A stretch of 64,000 nt of DNA from Caulobacter rhizosphaerae (GCF_010977555.1 NZ_CP048815.1:3650501-3714500); one strand, 5' to 3'; counted from the stretch's first letter, positions 31,938 through 43,887 are shown. Numbers and translations are program-made. The notes: a model not told the origin generated them from the letters alone.

Positions 31938-34025
31938 ATGCGGCATGGATCGAAATCGTCCGGACTTGTCGTGTCCAGTCTGGCGGCCTTAGCGGTGATC
32001 CTAGGCGCGGCGCCGGCGTCCGCGCTGTCTCCGGAGGCGAGCGCATCCAAAGGCCTGTCTACCGCGACCTGGACGCCGGACAACGGCGACGGCACCTTTA
32101 CCAACCCCTTGTTCTATGATGAGTTTTCCGATCCAGACCTGATCCGCGTCGGCGACTGGTTCTATCTGACCGGCACCACCATGCACACCATGCCGGGCCT
32201 GCCGATCCTGCGTTCGAAGGACCTGGTCAACTGGGAGTTCGTCGCCTACGCCCTGGACAAGCTCGACCTCGGCCCGGCCTTCCGGCTGGAGGACGGCAAG
32301 AATATCTATGGTCAGGGTATTTGGGCGCCGTCCTTCCGCTACCATGACGGCAAGTTCTACATCTTCTCGAACGTGAACGGCCAGACGACCCAGATATTCA
32401 CGGCTGCCGATCCGAAGGGGCCGTGGACGCGCACGTCGATGAAGCGCAGCTTTCACGACCTGTCCGTCCTGTTCGACGACGACGGCAAGGCCTATGTCGT
32501 CTGGGATCACCAGACGATGCACCTGGCCCAGCTGACGGACGACCTGACCGACATCGTTCCGGGCACCGAACGCGTCCTGTTCGCCAAGGACGCCGGCATG
32601 GGCGAGGGCGCGCATTTCTACAAGATCGACGGCAAGTACTACATCATCAGCGCCAACTATGCCGGCGGCTTCCGCATGCCGGCGGCGCGGGCGAACCACG
32701 TGCTGGGCCCCTACGAGGTCAATCAAGCGATCAGCCTGCACGAGGACTTCGGCATGGCGTCGAGCAAGCGCACGGGCGCGCCCAAGCCGCCGTTCACGTT
32801 CTGGGGGCCTACCCCCGTCGCCAAACATGACCTGGCGTTGCACCAAGGCGGCGTCGTCCAGACCCCCGCTGGCGAATGGTGGGGCTTTTCGATGATGGAT
32901 TTCAATTCCGTCGGTCGCCTGCTCGGCCTGTCACCGATCACCTGGAAGGACGGCTGGCCCTATTTCGGCCTGCCGGGCAACCTGACGCGCACGCCGCGGA
33001 CCTGGGTCAAGCCGAAGACCGCCACGCCGCAGCCGGTGCGCGTCCCCTTCCGGCGCAGCGATGACTTCTCAGCGCCGAAGCTCCAGCCCCTTTGGCAGTG
33101 GAACCATGTTCCGGTCGACGGCAAGTGGTCGTTGTCGGAACGGCCGGGTTTCCTGCGCCTTCACGCCCTGCCGGCGACCACCTTCTACGACGCGCGCAAC
33201 ACCCTGACCCAGCGGGCGATCGGGCCGATGTCGACGCCGACCGTCCTGCTCGACGCGTCGAACCTGAAGCCGGGCGACACGGCCGGCCTGGGGCTGCTCA
33301 ACCTGCCCTACGCGACCCTGGGCGTCGAAAAGCGCGCCGAGGGGCTCGACGTCGTCCTCTATGACCAGCACCCCGACAAGACGGTGCGGGTGAAGATGAC
33401 CGGGACGCGCGTCTGGCTTCGGGCCAACTGCGATTTCCTCACCGAACGGGCGCGCTTCAGCTACTCGTTCGACGGCGTCACCTTCACGCCGATCGGCGAC
33501 GAGGTCGAACTGTTCTACCAGACCTTCACCTTCCAGGGCGTTCGGTACGGGCTGTTCAACTACAACACGACCGGCGCCGAGGGCGGCTTCGCCGATTTCG
33601 ACAGCATCGACGTCCATCAGCCGCATACCCACGGCCTGATGCGGCCCATTCCCTATGGCCGATCTATCCGGCTGACCTCGTTCCACGCGACGACCGGACT
33701 TGCGGCCGGCGGTGGGGCCAGCCTGGCTTCGAGCGCCCCGACGCGGTTCGAGGTCGTCGACCGCCGGCTGGGCCGCGTCGCCCTGCGATCGGGCGGACGC
33801 TATGTCACGGTCGGCGCGGATGGCGGGGTGACGGTTGCGGCCGGCCCGTCCGGCAAGGCGCAAGACTTCCAGTGGATCGAAACGCCGACGGGCGAACTGG
33901 TGCTGATGTCCTTGGCCACCAACCGCTTCCTGCGCATCGATCCGCAGACCGGCGACATCCGGGCCGACAGCCCCGGCCCGATGCCGGACAACAGCGACGG
34001 CGCGCGCTTCATCTGGTCGGAATAG
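31938..34025 (+). CDS. GH43 family glycoside hydrolase with C-terminal lectin-like domains
   Basis: 695 residues; ATG 31938 after AGGGGAAG, with a signal peptide to APASA. The five-bladed GH43 propeller begins FTNPLFYDEFSDPDLIR, where the catalytic base is probably D65; DLSVLFDDDG and the acid in MGEGAHFYKIDG complete the usual triad. Residues about 350-560 are the concanavalin-like beta-xylosidase C-terminal domain, and the last 130 residues look like a beta-trefoil/fascin-like module. It would release arabinose or xylose from side chains. It has its own promoter region and lies downstream of GH29. Confidence 0.87.
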   Translation: MRHGSKSSGLVVSSLAALAVILGAAPASALSPEASASKGLSTATWTPDNGDGTFTNPLFYDEFSDPDLIRVGDWFYLTGTTMHTMPGLPILRSKDLVNWEFVAYALDKLDLGPAFRLEDGKNIYGQGIWAPSFRYHDGKFYIFSNVNGQTTQIFTAADPKGPWTRTSMKRSFHDLSVLFDDDGKAYVVWDHQTMHLAQLTDDLTDIVPGTERVLFAKDAGMGEGAHFYKIDGKYYIISANYAGGFRMPAARANHVLGPYEVNQAISLHEDFGMASSKRTGAPKPPFTFWGPTPVAKHDLALHQGGVVQTPAGEWWGFSMMDFNSVGRLLGLSPITWKDGWPYFGLPGNLTRTPRTWVKPKTATPQPVRVPFRRSDDFSAPKLQPLWQWNHVPVDGKWSLSERPGFLRLHALPATTFYDARNTLTQRAIGPMSTPTVLLDASNLKPGDTAGLGLLNLPYATLGVEKRAEGLDVVLYDQHPDKTVRVKMTGTRVWLRANCDFLTERARFSYSFDGVTFTPIGDEVELFYQTFTFQGVRYGLFNYNTTGAEGGFADFDSIDVHQPHTHGLMRPIPYGRSIRLTSFHATTGLAAGGGASLASSAPTRFEVVDRRLGRVALRSGGRYVTVGADGGVTVAAGPSGKAQDFQWIETPTGELVLMSLATNRFLRIDPQTGDIRADSPGPMPDNSDGARFIWSE

Positions 34026-34034
34026 AAGGCCAGA

Positions 34035-34751
34035 TCACCGCGCCGGACCGAACCGCGCCACCAGGTCGTAGGCCTCGCCGGGGAACAGCTGGCGCACCCA
34101 GGTGACCGGCTGGCCCGCCCGCCAGGTGCGCCGCTCGACGGCCAGCAGCGCCGCGCCCGCGTCCAAGGCCAGCAGGTCGGCCACGGCCGCATCGGCCCCG
34201 ACGGCGCTGATGCGGTTCTCGGCCTCGGTCCAGGGGACATGATGCAGCAGCCAGGCCCCCGGCGACTCCTCGGCGAAATCCAGTTCGGCCGCCTCGGGCA
34301 CGGCGGCCAGGCTGATCAGGCGGTCCTCCAGGGCGAACGGCCGGTCGCCGGCGATATGCAGACCGCGCAGCGCCAGCATCTCGCCGCCGGCCGCCAGGGC
34401 GATCTCGTCGGCGTCGCCCGCCCTGGCTTTGCGGCGCCGTCGGTCCAGCAGGTCGAAGCGGTAGGCCTCGCCGCGCGCCACGATCTCCGCCTGGATGTCG
34501 GGGATGTCGAGTACGGTGGAGTGCACGCGGGGCCGGGCCACGAACGAGCCGGCGCGACGACGGCGAACGATCAGCCCCTCGTCCGCCAGGGCCGACATCG
34601 CCTTGTTGACCGTCATCCGCGAGCAGCCGAACCGCGCCATCAGTTCGAGCTCGGATGGAACCTTGCGGCCGGGCGACCAGGCGCCCGAGCGGATCAGGTC
34701 CTCGATCTCGCCCCGTATGCGCTGGGACAGCGTCCCCTCGTTCCCGCTCAA
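34035..34751 (-). CDS. hutC: GntR/HutC-family repressor of histidine utilisation
   Basis: 238 residues from a TTG start at 34751 that overlaps the hutF stop (TTGA), so the two are translationally coupled. The winged helix shows KVPSELELMARFGCSRMTVNKAMSALADEGLIVRRRRAGSFV; the C-terminal UTRA domain binds the inducer, urocanate in HutC. Standing last behind hutF and beside the rest of the hut genes supports the name. A palindrome at 36246-36263 is its likely target. Confidence 0.9.
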   Translation of the reverse strand: MSGNEGTLSQRIRGEIEDLIRSGAWSPGRKVPSELELMARFGCSRMTVNKAMSALADEGLIVRRRRAGSFVARPRVHSTVLDIPDIQAEIVARGEAYRFDLLDRRRRKARAGDADEIALAAGGEMLALRGLHIAGDRPFALEDRLISLAAVPEAAELDFAEESPGAWLLHHVPWTEAENRISAVGADAAVADLLALDAGAALLAVERRTWRAGQPVTWVRQLFPGEAYDLVARFGPAR

Positions 34752-36223
34752 GCCAGCACGCTCCCCAAGGCCGCCCGATAGCGGGCCAGGATGGCCTCGC
34801 GCGCGTCGTGGCGACCGCTGCTGACCACCTGGCGACCGCCGCGCCAGACGCCGTCGATCGCCCCGTGCCGTCCCGCGAACACGAGGCTGTCCAGCAAGGC
34901 GTCGCCGTCGCGGCCGATCATCGCCGGATGCGCGCGGTCCAGGGTCACGAAGTCGGCCGGACGCCCGCGCCGCAAGCCGCCGACGACGCCGAGCGCCTGA
35001 GCCCCGCCGCTCACGGCCGCTTTGAACAACGCGCCGCCGGTCGAGCCGCCGGGCGCCTTGGCCAGCACGTTGCGGGCCCGCCGGGTCAGGCGCTGGCCGT
35101 ATTCCAGGGTCCGCAGCTCCTCGGCCGCGTCGATCAGCACGTTGCTGTCCGAGCCGATCCCGAACGCCCCGCCGGCCGCCAGGTAGTCGTGGGCCGGAAA
35201 GACGCCGTCGCCGAGGTTGGCCTCGGTGATCGGGCACAGGCCGGCGACCGCGCCGCTCTTGGCCAGGCGCTCGGTCTCCATGGCGTTCAGGTGGGTGGCG
35301 TGCACCAGGCACCAGCGCTTGTCGACCGGTGCGTTGTTCATCAGCCAGCGCACCGGCCGCGCGCCCGTGGCGGCCAGGCAGTCGTCGACCTCCTTCGTCT
35401 GCTCGGCGATGTGGATGTGGATCGGTCCAGCGCCCGCCAGGGGCAGGATCGCGGTCAGCTCCTCGCCCGTCACCGCCCGCAGGCTGTGCGGAGCGATGCC
35501 GACCACCGCGTCGGGCAGGCCGGCCACCGCCGCGCGGCTGGCCTCGATCAGTCGGCCGTAGCCGTCGACGTCGTGCACGAACCGCCGCTGGCCTTCGCCC
35601 GGCGCGACGCCGCCGAAGCCGGCATGGGCGTAGAACACCGGCAGCAGGGTCAGGCCGATCCCCGTCTCGTCGGCCGCCGCCGCGATCCGCCCCGCCATTT
35701 CGGCGAGGTCGCCATAGGGCGAGCCGTCCTTGTCGTGGTGCAGGTAGTGGAACTCTCCGACCCGGGTCGAGCCGGTCTCCAGCATCTCCATATAGGCCAG
35801 GGCGGCGATGGCCTGGACCTCGTCGGGACCCAGGCGGTCGACGAAGCGGTACATCAGCTCGCGCCAGGTCCAGAAGCTGTCGCCTGTAGGGCCCCGGGTC
35901 TCGGTCAGGCCCGCCATGGCCCGCTGGAAGGCGTGGCTGTGCAGGTTGGGCAGACCGGGCAGGCAGGGCCCGTGGGCGACCTCGCCGGCCTGGCGGGCGA
36001 CGCCGGTGTCGACGCGGCCGATCACGCCGTCGGCGATCGTGAACCGCACGTCCCTGGCCCAGCCGTCGGTAAGCAGGGCCTGCTCGAACCATAGCGTCTG
36101 GGGGTCAGTGGGTTGCGCACGCTCGGGTTCACCCGCGGCCTCGACCTCGTGCGGCGGCGTGTAGATCGGCGGGTCGGCCTCGGGCCCGGCTTCGGATTCT
36201 GGCGGAAACGCGTCGTCGGTCAC
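34748..36223 (-). CDS. hutF: Formimidoylglutamate deiminase
   Basis: 491 residues from GTG 36223, which has AGGA eight bases before it. HutF converts N-formimidoyl-L-glutamate to N-formyl-L-glutamate and ammonia. The amidohydrolase metal motif [40 protein letters not shown] and GSDSNV are all present. The typical start ([16 protein letters not shown]) is preceded by about 42 extra residues rich in Pro and Glu. An internal start would leave the enzyme intact, but no better ribosome site was seen. It is divergent from hutI. Confidence 0.93.
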   Translation of the reverse strand: MTDDAFPPESEAGPEADPPIYTPPHEVEAAGEPERAQPTDPQTLWFEQALLTDGWARDVRFTIADGVIGRVDTGVARQAGEVAHGPCLPGLPNLHSHAFQRAMAGLTETRGPTGDSFWTWRELMYRFVDRLGPDEVQAIAALAYMEMLETGSTRVGEFHYLHHDKDGSPYGDLAEMAGRIAAAADETGIGLTLLPVFYAHAGFGGVAPGEGQRRFVHDVDGYGRLIEASRAAVAGLPDAVVGIAPHSLRAVTGEELTAILPLAGAGPIHIHIAEQTKEVDDCLAATGARPVRWLMNNAPVDKRWCLVHATHLNAMETERLAKSGAVAGLCPITEANLGDGVFPAHDYLAAGGAFGIGSDSNVLIDAAEELRTLEYGQRLTRRARNVLAKAPGGSTGGALFKAAVSGGAQALGVVGGLRRGRPADFVTLDRAHPAMIGRDGDALLDSLVFAGRHGAIDGVWRGGRQVVSSGRHDAREAILARYRAALGSVLA

Positions 36224-36245
36224 TGGACAATCCTCGTGTCGAGCG

Positions 36246-36263
36246 AATATGTCTATACATATT
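36246..36263. promoter_or_regulatory. Candidate HutC operator between hutF and hutI
   Basis: AATATGT-CTAT-ACATATT is a perfect 18-base inverted repeat (seven-base arms) placed 22 bases before hutF and 46 bases before hutI, so one site could control both directions. HutC sites in other Proteobacteria are AT-rich palindromes with a TGT...ACA core, as here. Confidence 0.75.
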
Positions 36264-36309
36264 GAAGCCGTCGGCAAGAGACCGGACCGGCGTCGGGAGA
36301 TCCCAGGCC

Positions 36310-37521
36310 ATGCGCTGCGATCGGGTGTGGAGCAAGGCCCGCCTGGCCACTTTCGCCGTCGATCAGCCCGGCATGGGCGTGGTCGAGGACGGCGTCGTGG
36401 CGTCCCTGGACGGCCGCATCGCCTATGCCGGTCCGGCCGCCGAGGCTCCGGCCTTCGAGGCGGCCAAGACCATCGACTGCGAAGGCCGCTGGATCACGCC
36501 CGGCCTGATCGATCCCCACACCCACCTGGTGTTCGGCGGCGACCGCGCCCACGAGTTCGAGCTGCGGCTGGCCGGCGCGTCGTACGAGGAGATCGCCCGG
36601 GCGGGCGGCGGCATCGTCTCGACCATGAAGGCCACCCGCGCCGCCTCGCAGGCGGAGCTGGTCGCCGGCGCCCTGCCCCGCCTGGACGCCCTGATCGCCG
36701 AGGGCCTGACGACGATCGAGATCAAGTCCGGCTACGGCCTGTCGCTGGACGACGAGCTCAAGAGCCTGCGGGCCGCCCGCGCCCTGGCCGACGCCCGCCC
36801 CGTGTCGGTGACCACCACCTTCCTCGGCGCCCACGCCCTGCCGCCCGAGTATGCTGACGCGCCCGACGACTATATCGACCATGTCTGCTTCCAGATGATC
36901 CCGGCCGTCGCCGCCGAGGGGCTGGCCGATGCGGTGGACGCCTTCTGCGAGGGCATCGGCTTCACGCCGGCCCAGACCCGCCGGGTGTTCGAGGCGGCGC
37001 GCGAGCATGGCCTGCCGGTCAAGCTGCACGCCGAGCAGTTGTCGAACCAGAACGGCGCGGCCCTGGCCGCCGCGTTCGGAGCGCTGTCGGCCGATCACCT
37101 GGAACATCTGGACGCGGCGGGGATCGCCGCCATGGCCGGCGCCGGCACGACGGCGGTGCTGCTGCCCGGGGCCTTCTACTTCGTCCGCGAAACCAAGCTT
37201 CCGCCGATCCAGGCCCTGCGTGACGCCGGCGTGCCACTGGCCCTGGCCACCGACTGCAACCCCGGCACCTCGCCCCTGACCAGCCTGCTGCTGACCATGA
37301 ACATGGCCGCCACCCTGTTCCGGATGACCGTCGACGAATGCCTGGCCGGCGTCACGCGCGAGGCCGCGCGGGCGCTGGGCCGCCTCGACGGCGTCGGCAC
37401 GCTGGAGGCCGGCAAGGCCTGCGACCTGGCCGTCTGGGACATCGAGCGTCCGGCCGAACTTGTCTACCGCATGGGCTTCAATCCGCTCCATGCGCGCGTC
37501 TGGAAGGGTGAAATCGCGTGA
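36310..37521 (+). CDS. hutI: Imidazolonepropionase
   Basis: 403 residues, normal for HutI. It hydrolyses 4-imidazolone-5-propionate to formimidoylglutamate. The metal site is in [13 protein letters not shown], with [12 protein letters not shown] and [10 protein letters not shown] further on, and IEIKSGYGL is typical. ATG 36310 was chosen over the earlier start at 36262, which lies inside the proposed operator. It overlaps hutH by four bases. Confidence 0.95.
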   Translation: MRCDRVWSKARLATFAVDQPGMGVVEDGVVASLDGRIAYAGPAAEAPAFEAAKTIDCEGRWITPGLIDPHTHLVFGGDRAHEFELRLAGASYEEIARAGGGIVSTMKATRAASQAELVAGALPRLDALIAEGLTTIEIKSGYGLSLDDELKSLRAARALADARPVSVTTTFLGAHALPPEYADAPDDYIDHVCFQMIPAVAAEGLADAVDAFCEGIGFTPAQTRRVFEAAREHGLPVKLHAEQLSNQNGAALAAAFGALSADHLEHLDAAGIAAMAGAGTTAVLLPGAFYFVRETKLPPIQALRDAGVPLALATDCNPGTSPLTSLLLTMNMAATLFRMTVDECLAGVTREAARALGRLDGVGTLEAGKACDLAVWDIERPAELVYRMGFNPLHARVWKGEIA

Positions 37522-39053
37522 CCGAAGTCGTTCTCAACCCCGGTGAGGTCAGCCTCGCCGACTGGAAGGCCGTCTATCGCGGCGCGCCGGCGCGTTTGCC
37601 AGGAAGCGCCGCCGCGCGGATCGCCGAGAGCGCCGCCGCCGTCGAGCGCATCCTGGCCAAGGGCGCGCCGGTCTACGGGATCAATACCGGCTTCGGGAAG
37701 CTGGCCAGCGTCCGCATCGGCGACGCCGACCTGGAGGCTCTGCAGCGCAACATCGTGCTGTCGCACGCCGCCGGCACGGGCGCGCCGTCACCGATCCCGG
37801 TGATCCGGCTGATGATGGCCCTGAAGCTGGCCAGCCTGGCCCAGGGCGCCTCGGGCGTGCGGCCGGCGACCACCGACCTGCTGGAGGCCATGCTGGTCCA
37901 GGGCCTGACGCCCGTCGTACCGTGCCAGGGTTCCGTCGGCGCCTCGGGCGACCTGGCGCCGCTGGCCCACATGGCCGCGACCCTGATCGGGGTCGGCGAG
38001 ATCTTCGTCGGCGACCAGCGCCTGCCGGCCGTCCAGGCCCTGATGGAAGCGGGCCTCAAGCCCCTGACCCTGGGCCCGAAGGAAGGCCTGGCCCTGCTGA
38101 ACGGCACCCAGTTCTCGACCGCCAACGCCCTGGCCGCCCTGTTCGACGCCCAGCGTCTGTTCCAGTCGGCCCTGGTGACCGGCGCCCTCTCCACCGAGGC
38201 GGCCAAGGGCTCAGACACCCCGTTCGACCCGCGCATCCACACGCTGCGCCGCCAGCCTGGCCAGATCGAGACCGCCGCCGCCCTGCGCGCCCTGATGGCC
38301 GGCTCGGCGATCCGCGACTCGCACCGCGAGGGCGACGCGCGCGTGCAGGACCCCTACTGCCTGCGCTGCCAGCCGCAGGTGATGGGGGCGGCCCTGGACG
38401 TGCTGCGCCAGGCGGCGGTCACCCTGTCCACCGAGGCCAACGGCGTCTCGGACAATCCGCTGATCTTCCCGGAGAGCGACGAGGCCCTGTCCGGCGGCAA
38501 CTTCCACGCCGAACCCGTGGCCTTCGCCGCCGACATGATCGCCCTGGCGGTCTGCGAGATCGGCTCGATCGCCGAGCGCCGCATCGCCATGCTGGTCGAC
38601 CCCGCCTGCTCAGGCCTGCCGGCCTTCCTGACGCCAAAGCCGGGCCTGAACTCCGGCTTCATGATCCCGCAGGTCACGGCCGCCGCCCTGGTCTCGGAGA
38701 ACAAGCAGAAGGCCTATCCGGCCAGCGTCGACTCGATCCCGACCTCGGCCAACCAGGAGGACCACGTCTCGATGGCCGCCCACGGCGCCCGGCGGTTGTT
38801 GGCCATGGTCGAGGCGGCCGAGGCCGTGATCGGCATCGAACTGCTGGCGGCGGTGCAAGGCTGCGACTTCCACGCGCCGCTGGCCTCGAGCGCCCCGCTG
38901 GAGGCCGTGCGCAGCCTGCTGCGCGCCCAGGTGCCGCACTTGTCGGACGACCGCCACTTCCACCCGGACATGGAGGCCGCCAACGCCCTGGTGCGGTCGG
39001 GGGCGGTGATCGCCGCCGCTTCGGCCATCGTGTTGCCGGGGGTGGAGGCGTGA
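37518..39053 (+). CDS. hutH: Histidine ammonia-lyase
   Basis: 511 residues from GTG 37518. HutH removes ammonia from histidine to give urocanate. The autocatalytic Ala-Ser-Gly triad that forms the MIO cofactor is at 142-144 in [14 protein letters not shown], the same position as in the Pseudomonas enzyme, and [11 protein letters not shown] supplies the catalytic tyrosine. GSVGASG, NGTQFS and [13 protein letters not shown] are standard. It is the second gene of the plus-strand hut operon. Confidence 0.97.
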   Translation: MTEVVLNPGEVSLADWKAVYRGAPARLPGSAAARIAESAAAVERILAKGAPVYGINTGFGKLASVRIGDADLEALQRNIVLSHAAGTGAPSPIPVIRLMMALKLASLAQGASGVRPATTDLLEAMLVQGLTPVVPCQGSVGASGDLAPLAHMAATLIGVGEIFVGDQRLPAVQALMEAGLKPLTLGPKEGLALLNGTQFSTANALAALFDAQRLFQSALVTGALSTEAAKGSDTPFDPRIHTLRRQPGQIETAAALRALMAGSAIRDSHREGDARVQDPYCLRCQPQVMGAALDVLRQAAVTLSTEANGVSDNPLIFPESDEALSGGNFHAEPVAFAADMIALAVCEIGSIAERRIAMLVDPACSGLPAFLTPKPGLNSGFMIPQVTAAALVSENKQKAYPASVDSIPTSANQEDHVSMAAHGARRLLAMVEAAEAVIGIELLAAVQGCDFHAPLASSAPLEAVRSLLRAQVPHLSDDRHFHPDMEAANALVRSGAVIAAASAIVLPGVEA

Positions 39054-39068
39054 GCACTCAAGCGCGGT

Positions 39069-39172
39069 GCGTCCTTCGAGGCCCGCTGCGCGGGCGCCTC
39101 AGGATGAGGAGCTTTGACGCCACTGAATTCCTCTTCCTGAGGTGCGAGCCGCAGGCGAGCCTCGAAGGACGC
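39069..39172. repeat. Inverted repeat between hutH and hutG
   Basis: GCGTCCTTCGAGGC...CTCAGGATGAGG and its near reverse complement CCTCTTCCTGAGG...GCCTCGAAGGACGC form a large hairpin in the gap between hutH and hutG. The unit differs from the 22751 family by a GC-rich insert after TTCGAGG. It interrupts the otherwise overlapping hut genes and could process or attenuate the message. Confidence 0.75.
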
Positions 39173-39195
39173 AGGGCGGTTGCGGAGGCGGCGGC

Positions 39196-40017
39196 ATGAA
39201 CCAGGCCGACTGGCTCCACGTCACCCGCCGCGAGGCCCCTCTGGTCGTCAGCATCCCTCACGCCGGGACGATCATCCCGGCCGACATCGAGGCGCGGCTG
39301 GTCTCACCCTGGCTGGCGCGCAAGGACGCCGACTGGTGGCTCGAACAACTCTACGCCTTCGCCGACGGCCTGGGCGCCACCGTGGTCCGCACCGGCGTCT
39401 CGCGCACGGTGATCGACGTCAACCGCGACCCGTCAGGCGTGTCGCTGTATCCCGGCCAGGCCACCACCGGCCTGTGCCCGGTCGACACCTTCGACGGCGA
39501 ACCGCTGTATCGCCCTAGCCAGGACCCGGACGCCGCCGAGATCGCCGCGCGCCGCGACAGCTTCTTCGATCCGTACCACGCCAGCCTCCAGGCCGAGCTC
39601 GACCGGCTGGTCGCGCGCCACGGCAAGGTGGTGCTCTATGACGCCCACTCGATCCGCTCGCGCGCCCCGCGCCTGTTCGACGGTGAGCTGCCGCAGTTCA
39701 ACATCGGCACCAATAGCGGCGCGGCCTGCGATCCGGGCCTGACCCGCGCGGTCGAAGCCGCCTGCGACACCACCGGCCTGTCGCGCGTCACGAATGGCCG
39801 GTTCAAGGGCGGCTGGATCACCCGTCATTACGGCCAGCCCGAGCGGGGCGTCCACGCCGTGCAGATGGAGCTGGCCTGCCACGGCTACATCGACGAGCCG
39901 GCGGAACTGACGCCGGACACCTGGCCCACGCCGTTCCAGGTCGCCCGCGCCGCGCCGCTGCGCACCGCCCTCGCCGACGTGCTGAAGGCGTGCCTGGCGT
40001 TCGCGAACAGCGCCTGA
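39196..40017 (+). CDS. hutG: N-formylglutamate deformylase
   Basis: 273 residues; GGAGG lies eight bases before ATG 39196. HutG hydrolyses N-formylglutamate to glutamate and formate, the last step of the route that uses HutF. Recognisable are [37 protein letters not shown], and [11 protein letters not shown]; the conserved His, Asp and Glu of the zinc-dependent FGase family are in these segments. It lies between two intergenic repeats in the hut operon. Confidence 0.93.
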   Translation: MNQADWLHVTRREAPLVVSIPHAGTIIPADIEARLVSPWLARKDADWWLEQLYAFADGLGATVVRTGVSRTVIDVNRDPSGVSLYPGQATTGLCPVDTFDGEPLYRPSQDPDAAEIAARRDSFFDPYHASLQAELDRLVARHGKVVLYDAHSIRSRAPRLFDGELPQFNIGTNSGAACDPGLTRAVEAACDTTGLSRVTNGRFKGGWITRHYGQPERGVHAVQMELACHGYIDEPAELTPDTWPTPFQVARAAPLRTALADVLKACLAFANSA

Positions 40018-40028
40018 CCACAACGAAA

Positions 40029-40109
40029 CCTCGTCCTTCGACAAGCTCGGGGTGAGGTTCCGAATGATGCCTTCAATAGCCCCCATCCTGAGCGTGTCGA
40101 AGGACGGGG
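40029..40109. repeat. Inverted pair of the 29-base repeat between hutG and hutU
   Basis: CCTCGTCCTTCGACAAGCTC... (40029-40057) and its imperfect complement (40081-40109) are further copies of the unit seen at 22751-22836. The hairpin ends 23 bases before the hutU start. Confidence 0.8.
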
Positions 40110-40132
40110 GCGGCCCCAACCGAGACCTCACC

Positions 40133-41796
<1,664 letters not shown>

Positions 41797-41797
<1 letters not shown>

Positions 41798-42345
41798 TGC
41801 GCCTCCTCCGCGCCGCCGACCGGATCGCCACGCCGTGGAGGAACGGCGGCGGCGTCACCCGCGAGGTCGCCGCCTGGCCGCCCGGCGCCGGCCTGGACGC
41901 CTTCGACTGGCGAGTCAGCCTGGCCGACGTTGCGGCCGACGGGCCGTTCTCGGCCTTTCCGGGCGTCGACCGGGTGTTGACGGTGATCGCGGGCGACGGC
42001 CTGGTGCTGCAGATCGACGGCCGGCCTGTGCGCCTGGCGCCCAGCGCGCCCTTGGTCTTTCCAGGCGAGGCCGTTGTCGAGGCGCGCCTGACGGCCGGCC
42101 CTATCCGCGACCTCAATGTCATGGTCCGCCGCGGCGTCTGGACCGCGCGGGTCGAGCCCTGGCGGGGAGATCCCGTCCCGATCGCCGACGGACCGACATT
42201 GGTCGTGCTGCTGGAGGACGTCGAAGACTTCGCCCAACTGGACGTGGTGCTTATCGACGCAGGCGAGACTGCGGCGCTTGATCTTACCGCCCAAACCAGA
42301 GCATTGAGCGTCGCTCTGCGGGCTACGCATCCGACTACTTGCTGA
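41797..42345 (+). CDS. hutD: HutD/Ves family cupin-like protein
   Basis: 182 residues from GTG 41797, one base overlapping the hutU stop. HutD proteins have a bicupin fold and are part of many hut operons; in Pseudomonas HutD affects the level of hut expression. Recognisable are ATPWRNGGGVTREVAAWPP, FDWRVSLADVAADGPFSAFPGVDR and NVMVRRGVW. It is the last gene of the operon. Confidence 0.9.
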
Positions 42346-42494
42346 CAACGTTCAGTAGAGCTTCAAGCATAGCCATGGACGCGCGCGACCGCACGCCGCA
42401 CTTGGCTTGCCATGTCTTCGCCTTATCTGGCGATTAACCAACCTCAACGCCTACCCCGCCAAAACGATCCCACCAACAACTTCAGGACGATTTA

Positions 42495-43175
42495 ATGCAA
42501 GCACCGGCTGCGAAGAAGCTCGCCCCGCACAAACTCGCCCCCTGGGCGCGCGGCGCGTTGGGCCTGGCCCTGGTCTTCGCTCCGATGGTGGTGGCGGCGA
42601 TGGAGAACCCGCACAAGACCGCGCGGGGACCGTCGCCCATGGTCCAGCGCCTGCTGGCCGACATGGCCGCCAAGCCGCAGAAGCCGGTTCGCAAGGAGCT
42701 GGTCTGGAGCGGGTCGGACATCGACGGCGACGGCGCGCCCGACTTCGCCAATCCGACCGGCGGCGTTCCGCGCGGCCACGACGAGTTCGGCGACGGCCAG
42801 TTCGGCGCCCGCCGCGACGGCGGCTCGCGCAGCCACGAAGGCGTCGACTACGTGGCCACGGCCGGCCAGGACGTGAAGGCCCCGATGTCCGGCTATGTGA
42901 CCAAGATCGGCTACGCCTATGGCGGCGACAACAGCCTGACCTTCGTCGAGATCACCAATCCGGCGCTGGGTTACGTCGCCCGCGCCTTCTACGTGAAGCC
43001 CAGCGTCGAGGTGGGCCAGACGGTGCGCCTGGGCGAGACGATCGGCGCCGACCAGAGCCTGCAGGGCCACTATCCCGGCATCACCGACCACGTGCACCTA
43101 GAGGTGATGCAGCCCGGCGGTGAACGCGTCAACGCGGCCGAGCTGATCACGCGCAAGCTGGTGGTTCAGGCTTAA
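42495..43175 (+). CDS. M23 (LytM-type) peptidase domain protein
   Basis: 226 residues. A membrane segment at about 16-35 (GALGLALVFAPMVVAA) anchors or exports it. The peptidase domain carries the zinc ligands of M23 enzymes: H and D in SHEGVDY and HxH in TDHVHLEV. It may cut peptidoglycan cross-links or act as an inactive activator, but the ligands look complete. TTAACC at about 42437 resembles a half-site for the cell-cycle regulator CtrA; this is weak. Its stop overlaps that of the antitoxin gene on the other strand. Confidence 0.85.
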   Translation: MQAPAAKKLAPHKLAPWARGALGLALVFAPMVVAAMENPHKTARGPSPMVQRLLADMAAKPQKPVRKELVWSGSDIDGDGAPDFANPTGGVPRGHDEFGDGQFGARRDGGSRSHEGVDYVATAGQDVKAPMSGYVTKIGYAYGGDNSLTFVEITNPALGYVARAFYVKPSVEVGQTVRLGETIGADQSLQGHYPGITDHVHLEVMQPGGERVNAAELITRKLVVQA

Positions 43176-43423
43176 GGCAAGCGGTCGTCGTCATCCGGCT
43201 CGGCGCCGCCGGGCCGCGACATGATCTGGTCGAAGGCGGCGAAATCAGCCTTCGATCGCCGCTCGGCGAAGAAAGCCGCGGTGTTCATGACCGCCAACTT
43301 CTCCGCCACGGCCGTCGCCACGAACTGGTTGACACTCGTGCCTTCAGCCTTGGCCCGGCGTTCGACCTCGGCCCGCACCGACGTCGGAAGACGAAGGGGA
43401 TAGGTGCTTTGGCGCGCCTTCAT
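43172..43423 (-). CDS. Ribbon-helix-helix (HicB-like) antitoxin
   Basis: 83 residues. The first 45 residues form a ribbon-helix-helix DNA-binding fold: strand QSTYPLRLP, then helices SVRAEVERRAKAEGTSVNQFVATAVAEKL. The tail (SKADFAAFDQIMSRPGG) is the usual toxin-binding region. ATG 43423 overlaps the PIN toxin stop by four bases, so toxin comes first and antitoxin second. It would neutralise the toxin and repress the pair. Confidence 0.8.
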   Translation of the reverse strand: MKARQSTYPLRLPTSVRAEVERRAKAEGTSVNQFVATAVAEKLAVMNTAAFFAERRSKADFAAFDQIMSRPGGAEPDDDDRLP

Positions 43424-43842
43424 GGCGTGAGTCTCCTCAAGGCTTCGAGCGGCTTCCAGACCTCGACTCCGAACCGCTGGGGCGCGGCGCCGAAGTCTCG
43501 GACATTGAATGTGACGATGGCGTCGGCCTGACCATTGACCGCCGCCTCCAGCACGAATTCATCGGCGGGATCACGCAACTGCGGCCGCCAGAAGAAATGG
43601 CTCTCGACCGGTTCGGCCATCGCGATCACGGCGGCCAGGAAGACATCCACTTGGTCCTCCGTCAGCCCCGCGACCCACCGATGCTCGTCGAGGCCGCAGA
43701 TCGCCTCGCACTCAAGCGCCAGGGCGACATTGGCCAACAGCCGCAGCTCACCGCGGCGCGCCACGCGCAACAGCGCCGCCGACGCTCCACTCGGACTGCG
43801 CATGGCGGCGACCACGACATTGGTGTCGAGCACACATCTCAC
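43420..43842 (-). CDS. PIN-domain toxin of a type II toxin-antitoxin pair
   Basis: 140 residues from a GTG start. PIN-domain nucleases use four acidic residues and magnesium to cut RNA; here D6 (VLDTNVVVAA), E46 (ECEAICG), D92 (RDPADEF) and D110 (VTFNVRDF) are present, so the toxin looks active. The family is the COG1569 type, usually paired with a ribbon-helix-helix antitoxin, as here. It lies between the hut/M23 block and the GH31 gene. Confidence 0.85.
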   Translation of the reverse strand: MRCVLDTNVVVAAMRSPSGASAALLRVARRGELRLLANVALALECEAICGLDEHRWVAGLTEDQVDVFLAAVIAMAEPVESHFFWRPQLRDPADEFVLEAAVNGQADAIVTFNVRDFGAAPQRFGVEVWKPLEALRRLTP

Positions 43843-43849
43843 ATCACAG

Positions 43850-43859
43850 ATGATATCAT
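43850..43859. promoter_or_regulatory. Palindrome at the toxin-antitoxin promoter
   Basis: ATGATATCAT is a perfect ten-base palindrome, eight bases before the toxin start. Ribbon-helix-helix antitoxins usually bind such short palindromes over their own promoter. Confidence 0.5.
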
Positions 43860-43887
43860 ACTTGCGCGCATGTGCACATGGGGGCGA

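Noticed and set aside
42437..42442. TTAACC as a CtrA site before the M23 gene
   Set aside because: Only a half-site; such six-base matches are expected by chance, so it is mentioned but not listed as a feature.
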